Positions 17,265 to 23,609 of a stretch of 64,000 bases of DNA are shown piece after piece; the stretch's first letter is position 1, and each line of letters opens with the position of its first letter. The notes under the pieces were generated by a model. The model saw only the letters and a program-made list of their open reading frames with translations, did not search any database and was not told the DNA's origin. Made by a program: the position numbers and the translations under genes. Origin of the DNA: Microcaldota archaeon (GTDB taxonomy: Archaea > Micrarchaeota > Micrarchaeia > Micrarchaeales > CABMGC01); the NCBI GenBank assembly GCA_021792095.1, contig JAJYVH010000001.1:124001-188000 (forward strand), read 5' to 3'.

Positions 17265-17423
17265 ATGGGAAAATACGATAAAGAGTTTCTGGACTACATG
17301 GAGACCAAGTACAGAATCACAGTAGAAAGGGCGACAAACGGCAGCGAAAAGGAGAGAATAACGTTCGCAGTCGCCTGGGACGTGTGGAAGCAGGCGAAGA
17401 AAATCTACTCGCGAACAGGATAG
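17265..17423 (+). CDS. Small 52-residue protein
   Basis: ATG 17265 is preceded by a good ribosome site (AAAGGGGTGG, ending three bases before the start) and the frame runs to TAG 17421-17423. The product is charged and compact: MGKYDKEFLDYMETKYR, then ITVERATNGSEKERITFAVAW, ending KQAKKIYSRTG. The helix-strand-helix impression and codon use resemble real genes here. No family is recognised. The 150 bases upstream (17115-17264) hold no other gene that I can see. Confidence 0.45.
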   Translation: MGKYDKEFLDYMETKYRITVERATNGSEKERITFAVAWDVWKQAKKIYSRTG

Positions 17424-17441
17424 GCCAAGCAGGGAGCCAGG

Positions 17442-17627
17442 CTACCTTAACGAACGCTCCTTGACCCTAAGGTAGAGATCCGGATCCTGTTTGGCAGATT
17501 TCATTACAGAGTTGATGAGCATGTTCTGCTGTCTCGACCATTTCCTGCTAGGCGCGTTTTTAACATAGTTTGCCCAAAGTCTGACAAAATCCATTCTCTG
17601 CCTTATGGCACGGTTAGACAAGCCCAT
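17442..17627 (-). CDS. 61-residue basic protein paired with nucleotidyltransferase
   Basis: A small Arg/Lys-rich helical protein (MGLSNRAIRQRMDFVRLWANYVKNAPSRKW...). Its start ATG 17627 overlaps the end of the upstream nucleotidyltransferase gene by 14 bases, showing tight co-expression. Sequences such as RQQNMLINSVMKSAKQDPDLYLRVKE suggest a helical bundle. No family is recognised. Two-gene units of a nucleotidyltransferase with a small helical partner occur among toxin-antitoxin systems, usually with a HEPN partner; this one lacks an obvious HEPN RxxxxH motif, so the analogy is weak. Confidence 0.55.
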   Translation of the reverse strand: MGLSNRAIRQRMDFVRLWANYVKNAPSRKWSRQQNMLINSVMKSAKQDPDLYLRVKERSLR

Positions 17628-18216
17628 GTTTAATCATCTTGTTTTCAACTTTTAACCCTTTCGCGATGCTCCGCATCTTTGCCCTATCCAACTTTTCTTT
17701 GAACAGCTCGTACATGTGCACTGCATCCTCTATATCTTTCTCGCTGCCGAGTAGTACTTTGTACGGAATTTGGATCTCGATTGGGGATATGGCCAGTTTC
17801 CTGCCATTGATTAATGCATTAACCGGATTATCGAATGACATGAAATCAGTCTCCTTCTTGGCGAACTTAACCTCGAAATTCGGCACGACAGTATCCTTTT
17901 TGGCGGCCCTTATCGAGAGGCCTTTTTCCAAGCGGTCGAAAGCATCTTCCAAGGAATCAGAGTCCACGAGCCAATAATTGTTCCTCACCAGAAGGTTGTA
18001 TAACTTCGCAAAGTTTTTGAGTCCTGTCCTGCCGATATAAATGTCAATGTCCTCTGTGGTCCTTGATCGGCCGAGAAGTATGGCTACATAGCCGCTGACA
18101 ATCACATACTTGGTGCCCGATTTCTTCAGCAAGCCGATGAAATCGAATACGAGCTTGTCTAAGTCGGATAGCTCTTTATCGAATTTTAAAACGTGGCCAT
18201 CATACTTGAAGCGCAT
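17614..18216 (-). CDS. Nucleotidyltransferase-fold protein (DUF6036/AbiEii-like)
   Basis: A 200-residue protein with the Pol-beta-type core VSGYVAILLGRSRTTEDIDIYI: a GYVA start followed by the Asp-x-Asp pair that binds metal in nucleotidyltransferases. A later strand, VPNFEVKFAKK, may supply the third carboxylate. C-terminal IQIPYKVLLGSEKDIEDAVHMYELFKEKLD is typical of DUF6036/AbiEii-type predicted transferases. These often act in toxin-antitoxin or defence settings. The gene is somewhat less GC-rich than housekeeping neighbours, which hints at transfer, and overlaps a 61-residue partner gene by 14 bases. ATG 18216 is the start. Confidence 0.75.
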   Translation of the reverse strand: MRFKYDGHVLKFDKELSDLDKLVFDFIGLLKKSGTKYVIVSGYVAILLGRSRTTEDIDIYIGRTGLKNFAKLYNLLVRNNYWLVDSDSLEDAFDRLEKGLSIRAAKKDTVVPNFEVKFAKKETDFMSFDNPVNALINGRKLAISPIEIQIPYKVLLGSEKDIEDAVHMYELFKEKLDRAKMRSIAKGLKVENKMIKHGLV

Positions 18217-18244
18217 GCTGAATTATGGCATTCAAGATTAATAA

Positions 18245-18317
18245 GGCCTCGGCCGGGAGTCGGACCCGGTCCTGAGGATCCACAGTCCTATATGCGAGCC
18301 GTTACACCACCGAGGCC
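18245..18317 (-). tRNA. tRNA-His (GTG)
   Basis: On the minus strand the gene begins GGCCTCGG and ends CCGAGGCC, an eight-pair acceptor in which the first G (G-1) pairs with C73, the histidine identity element, encoded in the genome. The anticodon loop CTGTGGA gives anticodon GTG. T-arm GGGTCCGACTCCC is regular. The anticodon-stem top pair 27:43 looks mismatched. No CCA is encoded, and there is no intron. Confidence 0.93.
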
Positions 18318-18340
18318 ATGCAGTATATTCTCCCATCCGG

Positions 18341-19000
18341 CTATTTATAATTAGGCTGGTCAGGTATGCCTATAGGCACCACGACCATTTCGCCAGTATA
18401 TTCGCTCCTGTCTTTCGTGCCCGTCTTGGGCCTGTGGAGCGCCACTGTAAGGTCTGCCTTCACGGCCACAGGGTTTATGCTTCCAGTGAGCGGATCCAGG
18501 CCCGAGGGCACATCTATAGCCACTCTTGCCGCGCCGCTCGCGTTTATCATTTCTATCGCTGTTTTGATGGGTTCCCGCACCTCGCCCCTCGCCCCTGTGC
18601 CGAGCAGGCACGCGACAAGTATGTCGCAGCTGCCGAATCCTGCAAACCCGGCTACCCCTTCAGCTGTTTCGAGACTGGTCTTCGGGACCCGAAGCGCATC
18701 CCAGTTCCTCCTAGCTTCATCCGTCCTTATCCTTTCCGGGGAGCCGGCTAGCAGCACGCTTACAGCGGCTCCTTTCTCGCTAAGGCGCCTTGCCGCGACA
18801 AAACCGTCTCCGCCGTTGTTTCCAATACCAGCCACCACGAGAACCTTTTTGGAATCCAGCGGACCATACCTCTCCTCAACGACCCTTGCCACCTGCGTGC
18901 CCGCGTTCTCCATGAGCTCCAGTACGGACACGCCCCCAGCTACGGCCCTCTTCTCTGCATCGGCCATATCGTCCGGATCTATGAACTCCATAAGAGCCAT
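18341..19000 (-). CDS. nnrE: NAD(P)H-hydrate epimerase (YjeF N-terminal domain)
   Basis: The 219-residue protein is a stand-alone YjeF_N/AIBP epimerase, which converts R-NAD(P)HX to the S form for repair by the dehydratase NnrD. Evidence: LELMENAGTQVARVVEE, the Rossmann loop VVAGIGNNGGDGFVAARRL, and near the end VAIDVPSGLDPLTGSI with the active Asp, then ADLTVALHRPKTG. In many archaea this is fused to the dehydratase; here the C-terminal dehydratase part is absent and not seen nearby. ATG 19000 or ATG 18991 can be the start. It lies just after tRNA-His on the minus strand side. Confidence 0.9.
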   Translation of the reverse strand: MALMEFIDPDDMADAEKRAVAGGVSVLELMENAGTQVARVVEERYGPLDSKKVLVVAGIGNNGGDGFVAARRLSEKGAAVSVLLAGSPERIRTDEARRNWDALRVPKTSLETAEGVAGFAGFGSCDILVACLLGTGARGEVREPIKTAIEMINASGAARVAIDVPSGLDPLTGSINPVAVKADLTVALHRPKTGTKDRSEYTGEMVVVPIGIPDQPNYK

Positions 19001-19073
19001 TTGCGCATCGTTTTATTTATGCGTTAACTGCTTTTCACCAATCTATTTAAAGGGGCGCGGAGGAAGGATGTGA

Positions 19074-19679
19074 ATGATTTCTATGATGCAGCAGGAGATT
19101 GCTACGGAGCCGTGGAAACGACACACAGGCAAGGGTCCGTCACGCCTGTTGGAAGATTTGGCCAGGGAAGACGGCATAAGCTATGACACCATAAATGCGT
19201 TCATGCGCGGAGACAGGGTCAGCTTAAGCTCGCCAAGCGGCTACTATAGCGAATTCAAGGGGTTTGTAGGGGAAATAAAGAGCAGGCTGCGGCAGACGAC
19301 AGCCGATGTGTTCGGCGCCGAAATCATGATGCTCGAGCCAGAGAGGACCACTTATGTAGTCAAGTGGTTGAATGCGCTGATCAGGGGGGACGATGGTAGC
19401 CAAGAAGCATATGACGAGCGTTACAGGGATTCGGAACCCGATCATTTTGCCTTCGGTATGGTAGAAACAACAAACTTGTTGGGGATAAAGGTGGCCCAAA
19501 GGACCGGCAAGGAAGGCCTTTTGCTCGTTGTGGGGTATGAAGGGATTATAAACAAGGCACGTGACACGCTAGGGTACATAGAGATGGCGAGACGGGTGGA
19601 CCTGACTGATTGGATAGTTCCAGACAAAGTGGAGGCAAGGATGGAGTTTGGAACTACGGTGCTTGGGAGGGAGACTTAA
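19074..19679 (+). CDS. Hypothetical protein, 201 residues
   Basis: Not recognised. The product is soluble with mixed charge. The start, MISMMQQEIATEPWKRHTGKGPSRLLEDLAREDGIS, is followed by a region with helix-turn-helix-like spacing (DTINAFMRGDRVSLSS). The C-terminal half has strands such as LLGIKVAQRTGKEGLLLVVGYEGI. A TATA-like CTATTTAAAGG lies about 28 bases before ATG 19074, supporting expression. ATG 19083 or 19086 could also be used. It precedes the intron-containing tRNA-Met gene by 27 bases on the same strand, so readthrough is possible. Confidence 0.65.
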   Translation: MISMMQQEIATEPWKRHTGKGPSRLLEDLAREDGISYDTINAFMRGDRVSLSSPSGYYSEFKGFVGEIKSRLRQTTADVFGAEIMMLEPERTTYVVKWLNALIRGDDGSQEAYDERYRDSEPDHFAFGMVETTNLLGIKVAQRTGKEGLLLVVGYEGIINKARDTLGYIEMARRVDLTDWIVPDKVEARMEFGTTVLGRET

Positions 19680-19706
19680 ATACCCTCTCTTGGAAATAAG
19701 CTTGCT

Positions 19707-19825
19707 GGCGGGGTAGCTCAGCCTGGTTAGAGCGCTAGACTCATATGCAAAGCATAATGAGTTGCGAGCTTCGGCGATGACGCTGAGAGATCTAGAGGTC
19801 GAGGGTTCAAATCACTCCCCCGCCA
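19707..19825 (+). tRNA. tRNA-Met (CAT) with 44-nt intron
   Basis: Acceptor GGCGGGG (19707-19713) pairs with CCCCGCC before A73 at 19825. D-arm TAGCTCAGCCTGGTTAGAGC and T-loop TTCAAAT are regular. Anticodon stem CTAGA/TCTAG flanks loop C-T-CAT-A; the anticodon CAT is at 19742-19744. Bases 19746-19789 (44 nt) between positions 37 and 38 are an archaeal intron expected to be cut by the splicing endonuclease. There is a mismatch at T-stem pair 52:62. Elongator methionine is the likely identity because archaeal elongator Met genes often have this intron; isoleucine-2 (modified CAT) cannot be excluded. No CCA is encoded. Confidence 0.88.
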
Positions 19826-19836
19826 AATAAAACTGC

Positions 19837-20148
19837 CTAGTCTGGCAGCCTCTCTATTATGCCGCTCATCTCGGCGTAGTGCTTCTTGATTATGGCCTCT
19901 GCCTTCGGGCCTAGCATCTTCTCAGTGTTGACCTTGCACAGTTCCATCGCCGCTCGCAGCCCTTCCTTGCTAGGGTTGCTGACGTCTACGTTGCACTTCT
20001 TGAAAGCGTCGCCCACGAATATCTTCACTCTCGCCCTAAGCTCGCTCTCGGACACCTTCCGGCCCAGCGCCTCATTTATCTCTCCGTTAGCGCTTTCGAA
20101 GCACGTCACCAGCCTTTCAACTGCAATCTTGGGATCCGTTGCACCCAT
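19837..20148 (-). CDS. Hypothetical small helical protein, 103 residues
   Basis: Starts at ATG 20148 (MGATDPKIAVERLVTCFESANGE), preceded by the ribosome site AGGTG five bases upstream; an upstream extension of five residues is less likely. The protein looks all-helical, with Cys at three places (LVTCFES, KKCNVDV, ELCKVNTE) that are too spread for a simple zinc motif. No family is recognised. It sits convergent to the tRNA-Met gene, 11 bases away, and diverges from the pyroglutamyl peptidase-like gene. Confidence 0.6.
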   Translation of the reverse strand: MGATDPKIAVERLVTCFESANGEINEALGRKVSESELRARVKIFVGDAFKKCNVDVSNPSKEGLRAAMELCKVNTEKMLGPKAEAIIKKHYAEMSGIIERLPD

Positions 20149-20229
20149 ACAACACCTCTGCACTATAACCCAGTTATGGGCATTGGGCGTTTAAAAAGAT
20201 ATTGTGTAATTAGGCATTAAGTTGATTCG

Positions 20230-20844
20230 GTGCCAGATACAGTGCTTGTAACCGGTTTTGGACCCTTCCTTAGCTACGACTACAATCCTTCTGGTGCGAT
20301 AGCAAAGAGGCTTGACGGCAAGCGCATAGCTGGCAAAAATGTTGTTGGCAGGGTACTGAAGGTCGGGCATATAGAGGTAGGGAAGGAACTGGAGGAGCAC
20401 ATCAGAGAGCACAAACCGAGCATCGTCATAGCGCTCGGGCTGAACGCTGCCTCAGGATGCATAAGCCTGGAGAGAGTGGCGATAAACAGGTACTACTACA
20501 AGGACGCTGACGGGGAGATTGACGAGCCTTTGCGCGGTAACGGGCCTGCGGCCTATTTCTCCACGTTGCCGCTGGCAGCGATAAAGAAGGTGCTGCAGGG
20601 CCATGGCATACCGGCAGAGTTCTCGTTCTCTTCTGACACGTACGTTTCGAACGAGACGTTCTACGAACTAATGCGGCTAGCATATAAGCATAAGATAAAG
20701 CGGGCGGGCTTCGTTCATGTGCCGCTTATCCCGAAGCAGGTGGTCGGCATCGACAAGCCGCACTACACAGTGCGCCAAAGAATACCCAGCATGGACGAGG
20801 GCATGATCGAGAAAGCGGTAGGGTGGACTATACAGACATGCTAG
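20230..20844 (+). CDS. pcp: Pyroglutamyl peptidase-like protein with Cys-to-Ser change
   Basis: The 204-residue length and motifs fit peptidase family C15, which removes N-terminal pyroglutamate. VTGFGPFLSYDYNPS at the start forms the substrate pocket, and SLERVAIN carries the catalytic Glu at residue 81, the usual number. The nucleophile motif, normally TYVCNxxFY, reads DTYVSNETFYELM here, so Ser140 replaces Cys. The active-site His is present at 163 (GFVHVPLIPKQ). The protein may be a serine-type variant, a pyroglutamyl-binding non-enzyme, or inactive. GTG 20230 is the start, with a TATA-like TTAAAAAGAT about 35 bases upstream. Its last 17 bases overlap a small gene on the other strand. Confidence 0.85.
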   Translation: MPDTVLVTGFGPFLSYDYNPSGAIAKRLDGKRIAGKNVVGRVLKVGHIEVGKELEEHIREHKPSIVIALGLNAASGCISLERVAINRYYYKDADGEIDEPLRGNGPAAYFSTLPLAAIKKVLQGHGIPAEFSFSSDTYVSNETFYELMRLAYKHKIKRAGFVHVPLIPKQVVGIDKPHYTVRQRIPSMDEGMIEKAVGWTIQTC

Positions 20845-20989
20845 CGGAACCGTAGGCGTGCAGCGCGTGCACAGCACTTGATGACGCCAGCCACATGCCA
20901 TTCAGGTAGTTCAGCTCGCCCAGAAAGTAGGCAATGAAGAACACTACAGCGAGCACAAACACAACTAGCACCAGTCCGTAGAACGACAT
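20828..20989 (-). CDS. Small single-helix membrane protein of the pilin cluster, 53 residues
   Basis: ATG 20989 directly follows the TGA of the preceding pilin-like gene (20990-20992), so translation is probably coupled. The product has one strong membrane helix near its start (LVLVVFVLAVVFFIAYFLG), then ELNYLNGMWLASSSAVHALHA. It ends inside the convergent pcp gene, overlapping it by 17 bases. It lacks the class III Gln-x-Ser-x-Glu motif, so it may be an accessory membrane subunit for the pilin-like proteins encoded upstream. Short, but support from context is good. Confidence 0.6.
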   Translation of the reverse strand: MSFYGLVLVVFVLAVVFFIAYFLGELNYLNGMWLASSSAVHALHAYGSASMSV

Positions 20990-21367
20990 TCAGCCACCAA
21001 CCACCACACAGACGCGCTGTGTTGTATTGACTGCGACGAGGCGTATGTCACCGCACGTGGAGTTCGCGAGCGTGTTGGCGCTTACGCTCATGCCCCCTAC
21101 GTGCAGCTCCGCCCCGTAGTCATCTGCAATTGATTGCATGCATTGCGCACTGCTATCTAGCAGATACGCGCCAAGGCATGCGTTGGCGGTGGCGTTCTCG
21201 GCGAAGAGATTGAGCATATCGTATGCTGCCGCGCTGGAACGCAGCTGCCTCGCGCTCGATGCAAACGCTGACGTTTCGCCGTTCAGCTGCGTGTAGGCGA
21301 ATGAGACAACCGAGGCTGCCAGCACAAGCGAGATGATGGCCTCTATAGTTGCGAACTGTGCCTTCAT
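20990..21367 (-). CDS. Pilin-like secreted protein, 125 residues
   Basis: The N-terminus MKAQFATIEAIISLVLAASVVSFAY has a short basic leader, Gln, a Glu at the fifth mature position and a hydrophobic helix, as in archaeal class III signal peptides. The rest is an extracellular domain with four Cys (ANACLGAYL, SAQCMQS, NSTCGDI, RVCVVVGG), likely two disulfides. Small size suggests a minor pilin. It begins four bases after the stop of the larger pilin gene and runs directly into the small membrane-protein gene, all on the minus strand. Confidence 0.72.
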   Translation of the reverse strand: MKAQFATIEAIISLVLAASVVSFAYTQLNGETSAFASSARQLRSSAAAYDMLNLFAENATANACLGAYLLDSSAQCMQSIADDYGAELHVGGMSVSANTLANSTCGDIRLVAVNTTQRVCVVVGG

Positions 21368-21371
21368 GCGC

Positions 21372-22370
21372 TTACCCCCTTACGCTTACCTCCGAACCCA
21401 AGTAGTAGAGCGTCTCGTTCACCCCAGGGAAGCTAGGCCCCAGGGTGACGTTTATGGCATACAGGAAGGGAGAGGTGGCGGCGCACGCATACTCTCCGCC
21501 CTTGACTTCGCATGCGGCCTGCTGCGTGCTGCCTGCCACGAGCGCCCTCTCTGTGCTGTTGAAGTAGGCCACCGCCTGCTCTATGCTCGCCTGGGTAGCG
21601 GAATCGGCGCTTGTGCCGTTGTAGAACTTCAGCATCGGATAGAGCATGTTCCTGGACTGCTCGTAGGCGGAGTACGCGGTCTGGTTAGCCAGCGACTGGG
21701 TGGCGTTGCCCCCGAGCACGGTCGCGCTCGCCTGCGCCTCAGTGCTGCTCACCCCCGAGACCTCGGCGCTCCCCACCGGCGAACCGGCAAGCAGGATTGC
21801 GGACACGCTGGCGTTGCTGCTGAGCCGCGCCTGCATCGTGCCGTATGGCGTAGAGAGTTCCAGGGTGAAGCCGTAGGCGTAGCCCCTGCTCCCGTTCGTC
21901 TCGAGCACGTAGTAGCTGGAGTTGTGCGGCACTATGCAGAAGGCGCCGTCCTGCGCCTGGCAGCCGTAGCCCGAGAAGTAGTACCACGCGTTGCTCGTGC
22001 CGCATTGGCCCGAGATGTTGAACGGGTGCCCGAAGAAGCCGAGATACACGCAGTGGCTGAACTGCGTCATGTTGACCAGATAGGAGGGCGAGCCCAGCCC
22101 GTACTTGATATATTCGCTCCTGTTGGAGATCTGCACCGCATACGACTGCTGCGGCGTGGCGTTCGGCTGCTGGGCTCCCGTCGTGCCGAGCAGGCTGGAG
22201 AAGCCGGAGAGGGTGGCATAGTACGAGGTGTTCGCCGTGCTGTCGGCCAGCGATGATATCGCGCCTGCCTGCGTCAACAGGCTGTGCGAGTAGAAAGTGA
22301 CAACGAACAGGCACATCGCAGCCACGGCGCTGCCTATCAGCAGGAACTCCAGGCTAGCCTGTGCTCTCAT
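21372..22370 (-). CDS. Pilin-like secreted protein, 332 residues
   Basis: Begins MRAQASLEFLLIGSAVAAMCLFVV: basic leader, class III cleavage box Q-A-S-L-E-F and a hydrophobic assembly helix. The large remainder is Ser/Thr/Asn/Tyr-rich with many N-glycosylation-like sites (NMTQFS, NISGQC, NSSYYV, NATQSLAN) and paired Cys (HCVYLGF, QCGTSN, GYGCQAQ, FCIVPHN), fitting an S-layer or pilus-tip type exported domain. Family of the domain unknown. Its start lies 17 bases inside the end of the preceding gene, indicating an operon. It is the largest protein of the cluster and may be the adhesive subunit (inference). Confidence 0.75.
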   Translation of the reverse strand: MRAQASLEFLLIGSAVAAMCLFVVTFYSHSLLTQAGAISSLADSTANTSYYATLSGFSSLLGTTGAQQPNATPQQSYAVQISNRSEYIKYGLGSPSYLVNMTQFSHCVYLGFFGHPFNISGQCGTSNAWYYFSGYGCQAQDGAFCIVPHNSSYYVLETNGSRGYAYGFTLELSTPYGTMQARLSSNASVSAILLAGSPVGSAEVSGVSSTEAQASATVLGGNATQSLANQTAYSAYEQSRNMLYPMLKFYNGTSADSATQASIEQAVAYFNSTERALVAGSTQQAACEVKGGEYACAATSPFLYAINVTLGPSFPGVNETLYYLGSEVSVRG

Positions 22371-22722
22371 TCGAAACCACCAATAGGTAAGGCACCCCTG
22401 AAACTGTTACAAGCCTGCATACCTGCGAGCCGAAGGAGCATGCGCCGTTGCTAGGCGGGTACAGGCCGAAAGCCAGCCCCGTATTGCCAGCAATCCCGGA
22501 AATGATGCTTTCGGCATCTGTGAAGTTGGCGGCACTGCCGTCAACTGCGGCTGCGGCTGTTTGCGAATACTCGAATGCACCCAGTTGGCCGCGTTGCAGT
22601 TCTGCAAGATGCAGGGCGCTGCCCTGGGAGGAGTAGATATTGGAGAAGAGGAGCACGGCGGCCACGCCAAGTATAGGCAGCGCCACCATCAGGTCGAGCG
22701 ATATCAGGAACAGCTTGACCAT
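22354..22722 (-). CDS. Pilin-cluster membrane-anchored protein, 122 residues
   Basis: Begins MVKLFLISLDLMVALPILGVAAVLLF, a hydrophobic N-terminal helix with an acidic residue near its start (SLD) like pilin helices, though the Gln cleavage residue is missing. The exported part is Ala/Ser/Gly-rich with two Cys close together (NGACSFGSQVCRLV) and ends LVVSNESTG. It follows the first cluster gene by four bases and overlaps the next by 17. It probably contributes a minor pilin or assembly subunit. Confidence 0.68.
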   Translation of the reverse strand: MVKLFLISLDLMVALPILGVAAVLLFSNIYSSQGSALHLAELQRGQLGAFEYSQTAAAAVDGSAANFTDAESIISGIAGNTGLAFGLYPPSNGACSFGSQVCRLVTVSGVPYLLVVSNESTG

Positions 22723-22726
22723 AGTC

Positions 22727-22897
22727 TCATCCTTCCAACGCGGCGATCCCAGATGCCCCGGCCAACTGCCTTATCGCAGCATACGTGTGCAGCGTGAACG
22801 CGTGCGCGCCGGCGAGCATAGAAACGAGCACCAGGGCCGTGAGGAGAGCGATGACCATCCCCACGAGCATCTCCGCGCTTATCTGCAGCCTTGCCAT
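22727..22897 (-). CDS. Small pilin-like protein, 56 residues, first gene of cluster
   Basis: ATG 22897 gives MARLQISAEMLVGMVIALLTALVLVSMLAGAHAF: short basic leader, class III box L-Q-I-S-A-E-M and one helix, then only 20 residues. It resembles the major small pilins of other archaea, where the helix bundle forms the filament core. The upstream 65-base leader from the TATA element (complement of 22979-22990) holds two strong hairpins. A longer reading upstream is open but would translate through those hairpins, so ATG 22897 is preferred. Confidence 0.65.
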   Translation of the reverse strand: MARLQISAEMLVGMVIALLTALVLVSMLAGAHAFTLHTYAAIRQLAGASGIAALEG

Positions 22898-22911
22898 GCG
22901 AAAACCGATGT

Positions 22912-22929
22912 GGGCGGCTTGCGCCGCCC
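22912..22929 (-). promoter_or_regulatory. Leader hairpin with GNRA-type loop before the pilin cluster
   Basis: On the minus strand the transcript can fold GGGCGGC-GCAA-GCCGCCC: a seven-pair GC stem closed by a GCAA tetraloop, 15 bases before ATG 22897. The perfect stem and stable loop are unlikely to be chance. It lies within the presumed 5' leader. Confidence 0.6.
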
Positions 22930-22945
22930 CTGTTTCTGGGTGATT

Positions 22946-22960
22946 GCCGGTCTTCCCGGC
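22946..22960 (-). promoter_or_regulatory. Second leader hairpin of the pilin cluster
   Basis: GCCGG-GAAGA-CCGGC on the minus strand gives a five-pair GC stem near the predicted 5' end of the pilin-cluster transcript. Together with the hairpin at 22912-22929 it flanks the stretch that is complementary to the opposite leader. Confidence 0.5.
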
Positions 22961-22978
22961 GCCATTATTACGCACTAA

Positions 22979-23027
22979 AAGATTATATACTTTACTATAA
23001 GTTTGCACCATACATATAAATACTTTT
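22979..23027. promoter_or_regulatory. Divergent promoters between pilin cluster and the 96-residue gene
   Basis: A minus-strand TATA (GTATATAATCT, complement of 22980-22990) and a plus-strand TATA (CATATAAATACTTTT, 23013-23027) lie back to back. Predicted transcription starts, about 25 bases downstream, are near 22962 (minus) and 23045 (plus). Both leave long leaders of about 65 and 80 bases, unusual in a window where most mRNAs look leaderless or short-leadered. Confidence 0.5.
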
Positions 23028-23050
23028 ACTCAGATAAACAAACAGGTAAG

Positions 23051-23108
23051 AGCGCAGGTCGAAGCGCTATACAAGCATTGACGTGGCTCATGCCACCGGC
23101 TAGAGCCG
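23051..23108 (+). promoter_or_regulatory. Structured 5' leader of the 96-residue gene
   Basis: Three consecutive stems can form before ATG 23127: AGCGC/GCGCT (23051-23068), GTGGC-TCAT-GCCAC (23083-23096) and CGGC-TAGA-GCCG (23097-23108). They precede the stretch containing the ribosome site GGGTGAT. A structured leader of this kind suggests RNA-level control; no known riboswitch class is recognised. Confidence 0.45.
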
Positions 23109-23126
23109 CTCCTGCTTCTGGGTGAT

Positions 23127-23417
23127 ATGACGAGAGTGAGCGTAGAGCATGGACAGGGAAAAACAGGACCGGAAAAAGTACACGAACGCGGCGATATGCG
23201 GGAACTGATGCGCTGCATCGTGGAACTCGCAAACCTTTGCGCGGAAAGTTCACGCGCAGGAGGCAATGCCTGGTACGAGCTTACCGTATACGTGCACAAG
23301 CACGGCATACAGTACCAGGTGGAGAGGCATGGTTCTGTCGTTGGCGGGGAAACCCGCCACCTGCCCCAGCATACGCTCACTCAGTTCAGTTACTCTGGCC
23401 CGGTGCCTCCTCCATAA
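23127..23417 (+). CDS. Hypothetical 96-residue protein divergent from the pilin cluster
   Basis: ATG 23127 follows directly the ribosome-site-like GGGTGAT. The soluble product contains MRELMRCIVELANLCAESSRAGGNAWYELTVYVHKHGIQYQVERHG and ends in a Pro-rich tail. There is no signal peptide and no recognised family; a small mixed alpha/beta fold is plausible. Its start site lies inside the repeat that is complementary to the pilin-cluster leader, so it may be controlled together with, or against, that cluster. It could be a local regulator; this is inference from position. Confidence 0.5.
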   Translation: MTRVSVEHGQGKTGPEKVHERGDMRELMRCIVELANLCAESSRAGGNAWYELTVYVHKHGIQYQVERHGSVVGGETRHLPQHTLTQFSYSGPVPPP

Positions 23418-23531
23418 ATAAGTCTGGCGGCATCTACAAGTCGATCAGGCGCAGCGCGGAACTGTATGCGATAGACGTGTTTTGCAGTGCCCCTGCTTTC
23501 GGGCTCTGGATGACATGAAGAACGCCGTGGT

Positions 23532-23592
23532 TTTCCAGCCAGGCAAAGATAAATAACTCTGCTCTGGAAAGCCCACTCTGCCAGAATGGGCT
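23532..23592. terminator. Two adjacent inverted repeats between convergent genes
   Basis: TTTCCAG (23532-23538) pairs with CTGGAAA (23564-23570), and AGCCCA (23570-23575) pairs with TGGGCT (23587-23592), with three more pairs inside the second stem. They lie between the ends of the 96-residue gene and the convergent winged-helix gene, so a bidirectional terminator or RNA-end structure is likely. The rest of 23418-23609 holds no gene that I can see. Confidence 0.35.
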
Positions 23593-23609
23593 GCGCGAAC
23601 CATCTCGCA

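Larger units (their letters stand above)
22923..23126. repeat. 22-nt direct repeat placed in two divergent leaders
   Basis: Bases 22923-22944 and 23105-23126 match at 20 of 22 positions (both read GCCGC...TTCTGGGTGAT on the plus strand). Because the first copy is transcribed from the minus strand and the second from the plus strand, the two leader RNAs are complementary over this stretch, with one G-U pair and one mismatch. Confidence 0.75.
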
